64,000 bases of DNA from Rhizobium binae (GCF_017357225.1 NZ_CP071604.1:251001-315000); one strand, 5' to 3'; shown: positions 46,136 through 56,769, counted from the stretch's first letter. Program-made: numbers and translations. Notes: a model not told the origin generated them from the letters alone.

Positions 46136-46193
46136 AACGATCTCCTTTGCCTTATGCGCAGATCATGTGCGCATAAGGTGCCATTGAGAAGCG

Positions 46194-48026
<1,833 letters not shown>

Positions 48027-48102
48027 ATAGCAGCGCCGCCCCCGGCCGCAAAGCGGTAATTATCCCGCCGTTTACGCTATTTTACGAGCCGGCGGACGCG
48101 TC

Positions 48103-48801
48103 TCAGACCGGCCAGGTCTCCAGCCGCCAGGCCGAATCCCAGAACATCCATTCATATTGCGCGGCGCGCACGAAGACATCGGTCATCTCTGTGCGCTCCG
48201 CCGGCGAGGCGGCGCGAGCGGCGATGTCGGTCAGCGCGATCACTTCGCGCGCACCGGCGGCAAATTGCGGATCGCCATAGGTGTTGATCCAGGCCTGGAA
48301 GGCATTGCCCTCGATAACAGGCCGGTTCTTGATCGCCTCGCCGACATGCCAGTAGATCCAGAAGCAGGGCAGAATGGCGGAAAGCGCCACCGCGTAGGAG
48401 CGGTGATAGGCGGTGGCCAGCAGAAAATTGGTGTAGGCAAAGCAGGTGGGCGACGGCTCGGCCAAGGTCACATCCGCGGCCATGATGCCGAACTGGGTGA
48501 GGAAGCCCGCATGCAGGCCCTGCTCGACAGTGATCGCCTTCTGCGCCGAGCCGAGGAAACGCAGCACCTGCGCATTGTCGGGCGCCTTGGCCGCGACGAT
48601 GGCAAGGCATCGCGCATAGTGCTTGAGATAAAGCGCGTCCTGCAGAATGTAGTGGCGAAAGATTTCCGCCGGCAGCGTGCCGTCGGAGAGCCGCGTCAGC
48701 AGCGGCAGCGCCTCGATCTCGGCCATGATGGGCGCAATCCTGTCCCAGGCGGCGGCCGTAAAGCTTCCCGTCAGTTCCGTTCTCTGGGTGCTGGCGTCCA
48801 T
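48103..48801 (-). CDS. tenA: TenA family protein (aminopyrimidine aminohydrolase / thiaminase II)
   Basis: A 232-aa all-helical enzyme that salvages the pyrimidine of degraded thiamine. Features: FRHYILQDALYLKHYARCLA near residue 45, with the conserved Asp, CFAYTNFLLATAYHRSYAVAL near 118 with the position equivalent to the catalytic Cys in the preceding PSPTC, and a C-terminal YEWMFWDSAW with the Glu. The start at 48801 has GGAGAG close by. No TPP riboswitch was seen upstream. Confidence 0.9.
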   Translation of the reverse strand: MDASTQRTELTGSFTAAAWDRIAPIMAEIEALPLLTRLSDGTLPAEIFRHYILQDALYLKHYARCLAIVAAKAPDNAQVLRFLGSAQKAITVEQGLHAGFLTQFGIMAADVTLAEPSPTCFAYTNFLLATAYHRSYAVALSAILPCFWIYWHVGEAIKNRPVIEGNAFQAWINTYGDPQFAAGAREVIALTDIAARAASPAERTEMTDVFVRAAQYEWMFWDSAWRLETWPV

Positions 48802-48933
48802 TATTCTCTCCATCGATCGCGCTGACATATACCGGCGAGGCTGCGGTGAAGGCAAGCTGCGTGCGCGCCGCTTATTGGCTTGATTCCATCATTGGATCAT
48901 GTATTTCTCCTATGGTAGAATCACGGGTGGACG

Positions 48934-49503
48934 ATGGACCAGCAACTCGAACAGGCGATCGGCATTCGCATCCGCAAGCTGCGGCTGGAAAAGGGCTTGA
49001 CGCTGGACGATCTTGCCACCGCCTCCGGCGTCAGCCGGGCTATGATTTCGCGCATCGAACGGGCCGAGGCGAGCCCGACCGCCTCGCTGCTGGCAAGGAT
49101 CTGCGCCGCCCTCGGCCTGTCGCTCTCGGCCTTCTTCGCAGAGGAGGGACAGCAGGCCTCGCCGTTCTCCCGCCGGCAGGACCAGCAGGTCTGGCGCGAT
49201 CCGGAAACCGGCTATCGCAGGCGCGCGGTCTCGGCGCCCGGCACCGCCTCCGATGTCGATATTGTCGAAGTCGAATTTCCCGCCGGCGCCCGCGTCAGCT
49301 TTCCCCCGCATGCGGCCTCCCGCGGCATGACCCAGCATGTCTGGCTGTTCGATGGCGAGCTGGAGATGACGGCCGGTGAGATGGTCTACCGGCTGCGTCC
49401 CGGCGACTGCCTCTTCATGCCCGTCGGCGAGGGTCATGTCTTCCACAATCCCGGCAACGCGCCGGCGCACTACTGCGTCGTGCTCGATCGCGGCGGCCGA
49501 TAA
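48934..49503 (+). CDS. XRE-family regulator with C-terminal cupin
   Basis: A 189-aa transcription factor. The helix-turn-helix is at residues 8-65 (LRLEKGLTLDDLATASGVSR, AMISRIERAEASPT) and a cupin sensor domain at 110-185 (GMTQHVWLFDGELEMTAGEM, RLRPGDCLFMPVGEGHVFHN). Such regulators sense small metabolites. The GNAT gene starts 24 bp after its stop, so it may regulate its own operon. Confidence 0.9.
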   Translation: MDQQLEQAIGIRIRKLRLEKGLTLDDLATASGVSRAMISRIERAEASPTASLLARICAALGLSLSAFFAEEGQQASPFSRRQDQQVWRDPETGYRRRAVSAPGTASDVDIVEVEFPAGARVSFPPHAASRGMTQHVWLFDGELEMTAGEMVYRLRPGDCLFMPVGEGHVFHNPGNAPAHYCVVLDRGGR

Positions 49504-49527
49504 CGACTTTCATTTCAGGAGAAGAAC

Positions 49528-50046
49528 ATGCCTGACATTCGCACCCTTTCCGCCGAAGAGGCGCGCGCCGCCATTCCGGCGCTATCGCAGGTGCTTGCCG
49601 ATTGCGTGGCTGGCGGCGCTTCGGTCGGCTTCATGCAGCCCTATGGGCCTGACGATGCCGAGCCCTACTGGCGCGACGTCGCCGATGCCGTTGCGGCGGG
49701 CGGTAATCTGTTGCTGGTCGCCGAACTCGATGGCAGCATCGTCGGTACCGTGCAGGTGGGTGCTGCGCAGATGCCGAACCAGCCGCATCGCGGTGATCTG
49801 AAGAAACTGCTGGTGCATCGCTCCGCCCGCGGCAGGGGTATCGCCCGGTTGCTGATGGAAGCCGCCGAGCGGGAGGCGAGAAAGCGCGGCAAAACCCTGC
49901 TCGTGCTCGACACGGCAACCGGCAGCGATGCGGAGGCGATTTATCCGCGCTTGGGCTGGGAGCGCGTCGGCGTCATTCCCGATTATGCGCTGTGGCCGCA
50001 GGGTGGCTTCTGCGATACCACCCTGTTCTACAAGCGGCTCGCCTGA
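49528..50046 (+). CDS. GNAT family N-acetyltransferase
   Basis: A 172-aa acetyl-CoA-dependent acetyltransferase. The acetyl-CoA loop is KKLLVHRSARGRGIARLLME near residue 92, followed by LLVLDTATGSDAEAIYPRLG and a C-terminal DTTLFYKRL strand. AGGAG precedes the ATG. Partner of the XRE-cupin regulator; substrate unknown. Confidence 0.9.
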   Translation: MPDIRTLSAEEARAAIPALSQVLADCVAGGASVGFMQPYGPDDAEPYWRDVADAVAAGGNLLLVAELDGSIVGTVQVGAAQMPNQPHRGDLKKLLVHRSARGRGIARLLMEAAEREARKRGKTLLVLDTATGSDAEAIYPRLGWERVGVIPDYALWPQGGFCDTTLFYKRLA

Positions 50047-50061
50047 TTGCGCCGGCTCCGC

Positions 50062-50673
50062 TCACGCCAGCCGGCGCAAACCCGGAAATGCCCCGGCAAG
50101 TGTGGTGTCCGCCGTCCATTGCGCCGCGTTCCAACCGAACTGCCGCGCCGCTTCGATATTTTCCGCCATGTCGTCGATGAAGGCGATTTCGCCGGGCAGG
50201 GCGCCGACACGTTCTGTCGCCAGCCGGAAAAAATCCGGCGAAGGTTTGCGGTGTCCGAGCGCGGCGGAATAGATGATGCCGTCGACATGCGCGCCGAGGC
50301 CGGCCTCTTCCATCAGGTAGCGCGCCCGCCTATGTTCCTGATTGGTCGCCAGAAAGAGGGCAACACCGCTTTGCCGGAGGGCGGCAAGCTCTTCCAGGAG
50401 ATTGAGATCGAGGCGGGAATCATTTTCGAACCAATAATCGATCAGGGTTGCGGCACTGAGATGCGGCGCGATCTCTGCAAGCACGGCCGAAAGCCGCGGT
50501 TCCAACGCCTCGCGGCCGATGACGATGTCGTTCCAACAGGTCTGGAAGAACGCCTGCTGCAGCAGGTCGAGGCGCAGCCCGAGATCGCGCTCGAGATAGG
50601 TGAAGTGCGGCAGGCCGTCGGTCGGCCGGCCATGAATGAGCACGCCGTCGACATCGACCATCAGCACTTTCAT
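50062..50673 (-). CDS. HAD family hydrolase
   Basis: A 203-aa haloacid-dehalogenase-like phosphatase. Motif I is VDVDGVLIHG (both Asp present), motif II lies at FLATNQEHRR, motif III Lys in LGHRKPSPDFF near 148 and motif IV IAFIDDMAENI near 168. A helical cap is inserted at residues 15-85. Convergent with the GNAT gene. Confidence 0.88.
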   Translation of the reverse strand: MKVLMVDVDGVLIHGRPTDGLPHFTYLERDLGLRLDLLQQAFFQTCWNDIVIGREALEPRLSAVLAEIAPHLSAATLIDYWFENDSRLDLNLLEELAALRQSGVALFLATNQEHRRARYLMEEAGLGAHVDGIIYSAALGHRKPSPDFFRLATERVGALPGEIAFIDDMAENIEAARQFGWNAAQWTADTTLAGAFPGLRRLA

Positions 50674-50806
50674 GCGGAAAATATCCTCGATCTGAAAACA
50701 TCGGCGAAGGTGGTGTCATTTAGCGCTGCGATCCAGCCGACACACCGCTTTTTCGTTGGGGCGAAGCCGTGTAAATCTCGATTGTCAATCAGGGGCAGGA
50801 TCTGCA

Positions 50807-51832
50807 ATGCGCGTCATCTATTCCGAGGATCATAAGCTGCGCGACGCCAGGACCGAGCTCTATGCCGGCCAGCTGGTGACGCCCTTCGAGGCGCCGCTCC
50901 GCGCCGAATGGATCCTGGCAGCGGTCAAGGAGGCGGGCTTTGCCGATGTCGTCGCTCCCGATGCACACGGGTTGGAAACGGCAAACAAGGTGCATGATCC
51001 CGCCTATCTCGATTTTCTCGCCACCGTCTGGGACCGCTGGGCGGCGGCCGGCTTCGAGGGCGAGGCGATCGCTAATTCCTTCCCGGTGCGCCGCACCAGC
51101 CAGCGCGTGCCCGACAATATCGTCGGCGCGATCGGCCATTATGCCAATGCTGCCGATACCTCGATCACCAAGGGCTCCTACGAAGCGGCAATCGCCTCGA
51201 TGCGCTGCGCCGTTACGGGCGCCGATTGGCTGGCAGAGGGCCATCGTTTCGCCTTCGCGCTCTGCCGCCCGCCCGGCCATCACGCCGGCATCGATCTCTT
51301 TGGCGGCTACTGCTTCATCAACAATGCGGGGGTCGCGGCCCAGCGGCTGCTCGATCATGGTGCGGCCAGGGTCGCCGTGCTCGATGTCGACTTCCACCAT
51401 GGCAACGGCACCCAGGATCTCTTTTATCGCCGCGGCGATATCTTCACCGTCTCGCTGCATGGCGATCCGATGCACGCCTTTCCCTATTTCCTCGGCCATG
51501 CCGACGAGGAGGGCGAGGGGGCGGGCGCGGGGACCAACCGCAATTATCCGATGCCGCCCGGCACGCCCTTCGAGGCCTGGTCTTCTGCCCTTGCCGATGC
51601 GCTCGCCCGCATCAAGGCCTTCGGCGCCGAAGCGATCGTCCTGGCGCTGGGCGTCGACACCTTCGAGCGCGATCCGATCTCCTTCTTCAGTCTCACCTCC
51701 GACGATTTCACCCGCATGGGCGCAATGATATCCGCTGCCGGCCTGCCGGTGCTTGCCTGCATGGAAGGCGGCTACGGCGTGCCGGAGATCGGCCGCAATG
51801 TCGCCAATGTCCTCAAGGGTCTGGAAGCCTGA
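50807..51832 (+). CDS. Histone-deacetylase-family protein (acetylpolyamine amidohydrolase-like)
   Basis: A 341-aa zinc amidohydrolase. Signature residues: the His pair in CRPPGHHAGIDLFGG near 157, zinc ligands in VAVLDVDFHHGNGTQDLFY near 193 and a third Asp near ALGVDTFERDP. Bacterial members deacetylate acetylpolyamines or related amides. The ATG at 50807 has CAGGA seven bases upstream. recX begins 9 bp later, probably co-transcribed. Confidence 0.9.
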   Translation: MRVIYSEDHKLRDARTELYAGQLVTPFEAPLRAEWILAAVKEAGFADVVAPDAHGLETANKVHDPAYLDFLATVWDRWAAAGFEGEAIANSFPVRRTSQRVPDNIVGAIGHYANAADTSITKGSYEAAIASMRCAVTGADWLAEGHRFAFALCRPPGHHAGIDLFGGYCFINNAGVAAQRLLDHGAARVAVLDVDFHHGNGTQDLFYRRGDIFTVSLHGDPMHAFPYFLGHADEEGEGAGAGTNRNYPMPPGTPFEAWSSALADALARIKAFGAEAIVLALGVDTFERDPISFFSLTSDDFTRMGAMISAAGLPVLACMEGGYGVPEIGRNVANVLKGLEA

Positions 51833-51841
51833 TCGCTTGAG

Positions 51842-52393
51842 ATGACCGACGAGACCGTTCCATCCGATACCCCGACACCCCGCATGCTGAGCTGGGCGCG
51901 CAACTCCGCCATCTATCGCCTGGAGCGGCGGATGATGACGGAAAAGCAGCTCTTCGACGCCATCACCCGCAAGGCCAGAGAGAAGTTCGAAGACATCAGC
52001 GCGGGCCAGATCAAGGCCGTCGCCGATTTCGCCGTCAAGTTTGCCTATAACAATAAGCTGATCGATGATGGAGCCTATGCCGAAGTCAGCACGCGCTCTG
52101 CCGTGCGCGGCGGCAAATCGAAGCGCGCGATCGCCCAGAAGCTTGCTGCCAAGGGTGTCGCGAGCGACAAGGTCGAGGCGACGCTCGTAGAGGCTGACGA
52201 CCTCTATGCCGCGGCTATATTCGCCCGCAAACGCGCCTTCGGCCCCTTTCGCCGTGGCGACCTCGACGACAAGCGCAAGGCAAAGGAACTGTCCGCCTTC
52301 GCCCGCAATGGCTTCAGCTTCGAGATCGGCAGGAAGGTCTTCGATATGAGTTTCGAAGAGGCCGAAGAGGTGATCCTCTCCGGCCGCCTCTGA
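51842..52393 (+). CDS. recX: RecX-family regulatory protein
   Basis: A 183-aa protein likely binding RecA filaments and limiting recombination. RecX repeats are visible: YRLERRMMTEKQLFDAITRK, IDDGAYAEVSTRSAVRGGKS with KRAIAQKLAAKGV, and the C-terminal DKRKAKELSAFARNGFSFEI. It is not next to recA here. Family assignment is good; action on RecA is inferred. Confidence 0.85.
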   Translation: MTDETVPSDTPTPRMLSWARNSAIYRLERRMMTEKQLFDAITRKAREKFEDISAGQIKAVADFAVKFAYNNKLIDDGAYAEVSTRSAVRGGKSKRAIAQKLAAKGVASDKVEATLVEADDLYAAAIFARKRAFGPFRRGDLDDKRKAKELSAFARNGFSFEIGRKVFDMSFEEAEEVILSGRL

Positions 52394-52485
52394 TATGCAT
52401 CAGCTCTTTTGCTGCCTGGATCAGAAGATTGAATTTGTCGGTTGCAAGCCGCCTCCGTATGAACAGCACTCGATCGGAGATGCAG

Positions 52486-53382
52486 ATGAAAGACGGAAAG
52501 AGCGACGGCGCCGGCGTGCTGGCATTGGAAACGCCCGCAGCCTCCTCCTCCGGCCAGGCGGCCGGCGGGCTGATGTGCCTCCTGTCCATGTCTTCGATCC
52601 AGTTCGGCGCAGCCCTGTCTTCCCACGCGATCACTACCTATGGACCGGCCGGCGCGAGCTGGCTGCGCCTCGTCTTTGCCGCAGTCATCCTGGTCGTCGC
52701 CATCCGTCCACGCATATTCCGTTACTCGAGAGAGCAATGGACAAGCGCGCTCGTTCTCGGCACGACGACAGCCTTGATGACCATGAGTTTTTTCGCGGCG
52801 ATCGAGCGCATTCCGCTCGGCCTTGCCGTGGCGATCGATTTTCTCGGCCCGCTTTCGGTGGCGACCATCGGCTACGGTCTCAGCCGGCGCCTCGTCTGGC
52901 CGCTCATCGCCGCGCTTGGTGTGCTGGCGCTTGCCCATGACGGCGAAGGCTGGATCGGGGATATGTGGGGCATTCTCTTTGCCGGCGGCGCGGGGAGCGG
53001 CTGGGCGATCTATATCGTGCTGACCAAGAAGATCGGCGCCAGCTTCAAGGGGCTGGAAGGGCTTTCCATGTCGCTGATGGTTGCCGCTGCGGTTGCCACG
53101 CCCTTCGGCTTTTCGGGCGCCGCGCCGGCGCTTGACACCTATGGTCTGATCGAAATGGCGGGCCTCGCCGTGCTCGTGCCGCTGCTGCCCTATACGCTGG
53201 AACTGATCGCCCTGCGGCGCATGCCGACGACGTCGTTCGGCATTCTCATGAGCCTGGAACCGGCCATTGCGGCTCTGGCAGGCTTCATCATTCTGATGCA
53301 GCCGATGACGCTTCTGCAGATGGCAGGAACGGCCCTGGTCGTCGCCGCAAGCGCCGGCGCGACCTTTTCGGCCGGGCAATGA
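52486..53382 (+). CDS. EamA/RhtA-like exporter (DMT superfamily)
   Basis: A 298-aa inner-membrane protein with ten spans in two EamA repeats, resembling the RhtA threonine/homoserine exporter (SMSSIQFGAALSSHAITTYG, IPLGLAVAIDFLGPLSVATI, SFGILMSLEPAIAALAGFII). The ATG at 52486 has CGGAG six bases upstream. Exact substrate unknown. Convergent with the haemoglobin gene. Confidence 0.88.
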   Translation: MKDGKSDGAGVLALETPAASSSGQAAGGLMCLLSMSSIQFGAALSSHAITTYGPAGASWLRLVFAAVILVVAIRPRIFRYSREQWTSALVLGTTTALMTMSFFAAIERIPLGLAVAIDFLGPLSVATIGYGLSRRLVWPLIAALGVLALAHDGEGWIGDMWGILFAGGAGSGWAIYIVLTKKIGASFKGLEGLSMSLMVAAAVATPFGFSGAAPALDTYGLIEMAGLAVLVPLLPYTLELIALRRMPTTSFGILMSLEPAIAALAGFIILMQPMTLLQMAGTALVVAASAGATFSAGQ

Positions 53383-53386
53383 CGCG

Positions 53387-53856
53387 TCAGCCCGCCTTCA
53401 TGGCCGGATCGTCGAGCGCCGGATTGTAGAACAGCGACAGCGTCAGGCTCTTGGCGATCCGCTCCGCCGTCGCCATGAACCAGGCCTTGGCCTCCGGCGA
53501 CGGGGCGACATCGTCGAGCGTTGCGGCAAATAACGCCAGCCACTTCGGAAAGAGATCCGGCGTCAGATCCGCGACGCCGGTGTGTGCCTGCACCGGCTTG
53601 CCGCCATAGGCGCCGCTGCGAAAGGCGACGGCCGACCAGAAGCTCTTCATCTTCTCCATATGCTCCGGCCAGCGGCCGGAGAGCCTGGCGTCGAACACCG
53701 GACCGAATCCGAATGCGCCAGCACTCGCCCGTAAAAAGTCTCGACCAGCCTGCCGATAAAGGCCTCGTCGATGCCCATCGCCCGCATCTCCGCCTCCGCC
53801 CTTTCGCGGATCGCCGCGACATGGGCAGGACGGCCCTGAATGTCATTATCCATCAT
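53387..53856 (-). pseudogene. Group III truncated haemoglobin, interrupted by one frameshift
   Basis: Leftward. The N-terminal half (MMDNDIQGRPAHV to FYGRVLAHSD) and the C-terminal half (FGPVFDARLSGRWPEHMEKM, AVAFRSGAYGGKPVQAHTGV, then RIAKSLTLSLFYNPALDD) are in different frames, joined near 53711 where one base appears missing. Together they make about 156 aa, slightly longer than group III truncated globins. Otherwise the sequence is clean, so a recent mutation or a sequencing error are both possible. The normal protein would bind oxygen, NO or similar ligands. Confidence 0.8.
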
Positions 53857-53992
53857 AAACCCCGGCGCCGCATCATGCGGCGCCCTCTCATATAGGTGTT
53901 TGTGCCGGCGCGCCAAAGGCAACCGTGTGCTTGCGGCAATCTGTCAGCCTATGTGCCTCAGCCACTTGACCGCCACCGACGCCTTCTTTAGG

Positions 53993-54009
53993 TTTAGAAT
54001 TATTCTAAA
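53993..54009 (+). promoter_or_regulatory. Perfect 17-bp palindrome: Irr-type iron control element for mbfA
   Basis: The sequence TTTAGAAT-T-ATTCTAAA is a perfect palindrome 15 bp before the mbfA ATG. It fits the ICE motif bound by Irr in rhizobia. Irr represses mbfA under iron limitation in related organisms, so derepression in iron-rich cells is expected. Position overlaps or follows the promoter. Confidence 0.8.
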
Positions 54010-54024
54010 TTATTGGAGCAAGTC

Positions 54025-55008
54025 ATGCTGGCGCGGTTTTTCAGATCCTCGAAACGATCTTTTCAGTCGCTGTCCGAGCAGGAGATCCTCGCGCTTGCCA
54101 TTGCCTCCGAGGAAGACGACGCCCGCATCTATCTCGCCTATGCGGACAAATTGCGGCCCGAGTTTCCGGCATCGGCCAAGGTCTTCGAGGATATGGCCGA
54201 GGTCGAGGATACGCATCGCAAATCGTTGATCGAAATTTATCGTCAGCGTTTCGGCGAGCGCATCCCGCTGATCCGGCGCGAGCATGTCGAAGGCTTTTAC
54301 GAACGCAAGCCCGACTGGCTCAGAGCCAACCTGTCGCTCGATGCGATGCGGCAGGAGACCGAGGCAATGGAGGAACAGGCCTATCGATTCTACGTCGAGG
54401 CGGTGAAGCGGACCTCGGACGTCTCGACGCGAAAACTTCTCGGTGATCTGGCGCTGGCCGAACAGGGGCACGAAGATATTGCCCGCATGCTCGGCGACAA
54501 GCACACGCCCGAGGATGTCAGGCGCGACGAGGACGAGACGGCGCATCGGCAATTCGTGCTGACCTATGTGCAGCCGGGTCTTGCCGGGCTGATGGATGGC
54601 TCGGTCTCGACGCTGGCGCCGATCTTCGCCGCCGCCTTTGCCACCCAGGACACCTGGCAGACCTTCCTCGTCGGCCTTTCGGCTTCCGTCGGCGCCGGCA
54701 TCTCGATGGGCTTCACCGAAGCCGCCCATGACGACGGCAAGATCTCCGGCAGGGGTTCGCCGATCAAACGCGGCCTTGCCTGCGGCATCATGACGGCGCT
54801 CGGCGGCCTCGGCCACGCACTGCCTTATCTGATCCCGCATTTCTGGACGGCGACGATCACTGCCGCGATCATCGTCTTTTTCGAACTCTGGGCGATCGCC
54901 TTCATCCAGAACCGCTACATGGAGACCCCCTTCCTGCGCGCCGCCTTCCAGGTGGTGCTGGGCGGCGGCCTGGTTCTCGGTGCCGGGATTTTGATTGGGA
55001 ATGGGTGA
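54025..55008 (+). CDS. mbfA: Membrane-bound ferritin / iron exporter MbfA
   Basis: A 327-aa fusion of an erythrin/ferritin-like domain and a VIT1/CCC1-type membrane domain. The N-terminal domain (about 15-165) has the di-iron ligands in AIASEEDDARIYLAYA, MAEVEDTHRKSLIE, RQETEAMEEQAYRFY and LALAEQGHEDI. The C-terminal part has YVQPGLAGLMDGSVSTLAP and about five spans. It exports iron and protects against iron and peroxide stress. The ATG at 54025 has GGAG six bases upstream and an Irr box just ahead. Confidence 0.92.
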   Translation: MLARFFRSSKRSFQSLSEQEILALAIASEEDDARIYLAYADKLRPEFPASAKVFEDMAEVEDTHRKSLIEIYRQRFGERIPLIRREHVEGFYERKPDWLRANLSLDAMRQETEAMEEQAYRFYVEAVKRTSDVSTRKLLGDLALAEQGHEDIARMLGDKHTPEDVRRDEDETAHRQFVLTYVQPGLAGLMDGSVSTLAPIFAAAFATQDTWQTFLVGLSASVGAGISMGFTEAAHDDGKISGRGSPIKRGLACGIMTALGGLGHALPYLIPHFWTATITAAIIVFFELWAIAFIQNRYMETPFLRAAFQVVLGGGLVLGAGILIGNG

Positions 55009-55179
55009 GGAGCGGTCGGCGAAGCCGAGCAATCGATCCAGTGAATCGATTGCAGCGACGAACGCCCTGAGCCCAAGCGAAGGGCCGGGAGACGGTGCTT
55101 ATCTCACGCGAGGGTGCGGCACAGCGATCAGCCCTCGTCAGGACTGGAAAGAGCGCATCTGCATCCCCAAAAGCAAAAG

Positions 55180-55197
55180 GCCGGCTTTCGCCGGCCT
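55180..55197 (+). repeat. Left target-site duplication (hairpin)
   Basis: GCCGGCTTTCGCCGGCCT, identical to 56728-56745. The core GCCGGC-TTTC-GCCGGC forms a stem. The right copy is followed by TTTTC, so the pre-insertion locus was an intrinsic terminator between mbfA and the convergent BTLCP gene. Confidence 0.85.
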
Positions 55198-56727
55198 CAG
55201 ACTGCTGACAAACCCCTGGCGATGCCGGGGGTTTTGTGATTCATTGGGACATGTTGAAGAAACCCTCTGCCGAACAGACGGCGATCGAGATGGTGACGCT
55301 CGATAGCCTAGTGCCGAAGGATCACCTGCTTCGCAAGATTGATCAGGTGATCGACTTTTCCTTCATTCATGATCGTGTGGCTTTGCTTTACTGCCCGGAC
55401 AACGGCCGGCCAGCGCTTGATCCGACCTTGATGTTCAGGGCCTTGTTCATCGGTTATTTGTTCGGCATCCGCTCCGAGCGTCAGCTGGTGCGCGAGATCG
55501 AGGTCAACGTCGCCTATCGCTGGTTCCTGCGGTTGAAGCTGGCAGATGGCGTGTTCGACGCCTCGACGCTGAGCCAGAACCGGCGTCGGCGCTTCAGCGA
55601 CACATCGGTGGCCCAGGATATCTTCGACCATATCGTCGAACAGGCGATCGCCCACAAGCTGGTAGACGGCACGGTGCTTTATACCGACTCGACGCATCTG
55701 AAGGCCAATGCCAACAAGGGCAAGTACGATCTTGCCATGATCGAGAAGTCGCGTGCCGACTATTGGGCCGATCTCGACCGGGCGATCGAGGCTGAGCGGG
55801 CGCTGCATGGGCAGAAGCCGTTGACGGAGAAGGAGCGCGAGCCGCAGGTGAAGCAGACCAAGGTCAGCCGTACCGACCCCCAGGCCGGCTACATGGTGCG
55901 CGACGGCAAGCCGAAGGGCTTCTTCTATCTCGATCACCGCACGGTGGACGGCAAGCTCGCCATCATCACCGACACGCATGTGACGCCGGCCAATGTGCAT
56001 GACAGTATCGTCTATCTCGATCGGCTGGACCGGCAGCGGCATCGCTTCGACTTCGATGTGAAGGCGGTCGGGCTCGATGCCGGCTATGCCACATCCGGCA
56101 TCGCCAAGGGTCTTGAAGATCGCACTATTCTCGGCGTCACCGGCTACCGCAATCCGACGCCGCCCAAGGCCGGCATGATGCGCAAGTCGAAATTCGACTA
56201 TGAGCCCGAGACAGACGGCTACCGCTGCCCCGAAGGTCAGCTCTTGACCTATGCCACCACCGACCGCAACGGCTACAAACACTACACATCCGATCCGGCC
56301 ATCTGCTGTTCCTGCCCGTTGCTGGCGTCGTGCACCAGCAACAGCAAGGCCGTCCGCACCATCACCCGTCATGTCTGGCAAGACGCCCGGGAGCGCACCG
56401 ACGCTCATCGCCTGACGCCCTGGGGCAAGGCGATCTACAAGCGCCGCAAGGAGACAGTCGAGCGCTCCTTCGCCGATGCCAAGCAGCTTCACGGGCACCG
56501 CTATGCGCGCTTTCGAAGTCTGACCCGCGTCGCTTGTCAGTGCCTGCTGGCCGCCGCAGCCCAAAACATCAAGAAGATCGCAATGGCGCTCACCAAAGCA
56601 CCCAAACCAGCCATGGCATGAGGGCCACAGGCCGCCACCTCCGCTCCGCAGCCGCACCCAATTCGAAGCAGCCAACTCCAAAATAAAACCCGCCGAAAAA
56701 TATCGACGGGTTTGTCAGCTGTCTGAA
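55198..56727 (+). mobile_element. IS1182-family insertion sequence
   Basis: About 1530 bp. Terminal repeats: left CAGACTGCTGACAAACCC, right (reverse complement) CAGACAGCTGACAAACCC, 17 of 18 matching. It is flanked by an 18-bp direct repeat, GCCGGCTTTCGCCGGCCT, at 55180-55197 and 56728-56745, itself a hairpin. It contains a single intact transposase gene. Both ends carry terminator-like stems (55211-55235 and 56687-56713). Intact frame and ends suggest recent or active transposition. Confidence 0.88.
55251..56621 (+). CDS. IS1182-family transposase
   Basis: A 456-aa DDE transposase. The N-terminal DUF772-type region (residues 1-110, DNGRPALDPTLMFRALFIGY) precedes the catalytic core with DGTVLYTDSTHLKANANKGK near 147 (first Asp), AVGLDAGYATSGI near 270 (second Asp) and the C-terminal RRKETVERSFADAKQLHGHR near 408 (Glu). 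A Cys cluster (CCSCPLLASC) near 350 is typical. The ATG at 55251 is the likely start; the frame opens at 55236. No frameshift, so probably functional. Confidence 0.92.
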   Translation: MLKKPSAEQTAIEMVTLDSLVPKDHLLRKIDQVIDFSFIHDRVALLYCPDNGRPALDPTLMFRALFIGYLFGIRSERQLVREIEVNVAYRWFLRLKLADGVFDASTLSQNRRRRFSDTSVAQDIFDHIVEQAIAHKLVDGTVLYTDSTHLKANANKGKYDLAMIEKSRADYWADLDRAIEAERALHGQKPLTEKEREPQVKQTKVSRTDPQAGYMVRDGKPKGFFYLDHRTVDGKLAIITDTHVTPANVHDSIVYLDRLDRQRHRFDFDVKAVGLDAGYATSGIAKGLEDRTILGVTGYRNPTPPKAGMMRKSKFDYEPETDGYRCPEGQLLTYATTDRNGYKHYTSDPAICCSCPLLASCTSNSKAVRTITRHVWQDARERTDAHRLTPWGKAIYKRRKETVERSFADAKQLHGHRYARFRSLTRVACQCLLAAAAQNIKKIAMALTKAPKPAMA

Positions 56728-56754
56728 GCCGGCTTTCGCCGGCCTTTTTCCCGC
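56728..56754 (+). terminator. Right duplicate of the terminator hairpin
   Basis: GCCGGC-TTTC-GCCGGC stem (56728-56743) followed by CTTTTTC. It keeps the original T-tract, so it still ends rightward transcripts, now those leaving the IS; the left copy has lost the tract. Confidence 0.7.
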
Positions 56755-56769
56755 ATCGCTCTTAGAATG

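Noticed and set aside
48802..48933. TPP riboswitch upstream of tenA
   Set aside because: No CTGAGA core or matching helices were found in the short gap.
55308..56681. A 457-codon minus-strand frame inside the IS
   Set aside because: Antisense to the intact transposase; not a second IS gene.
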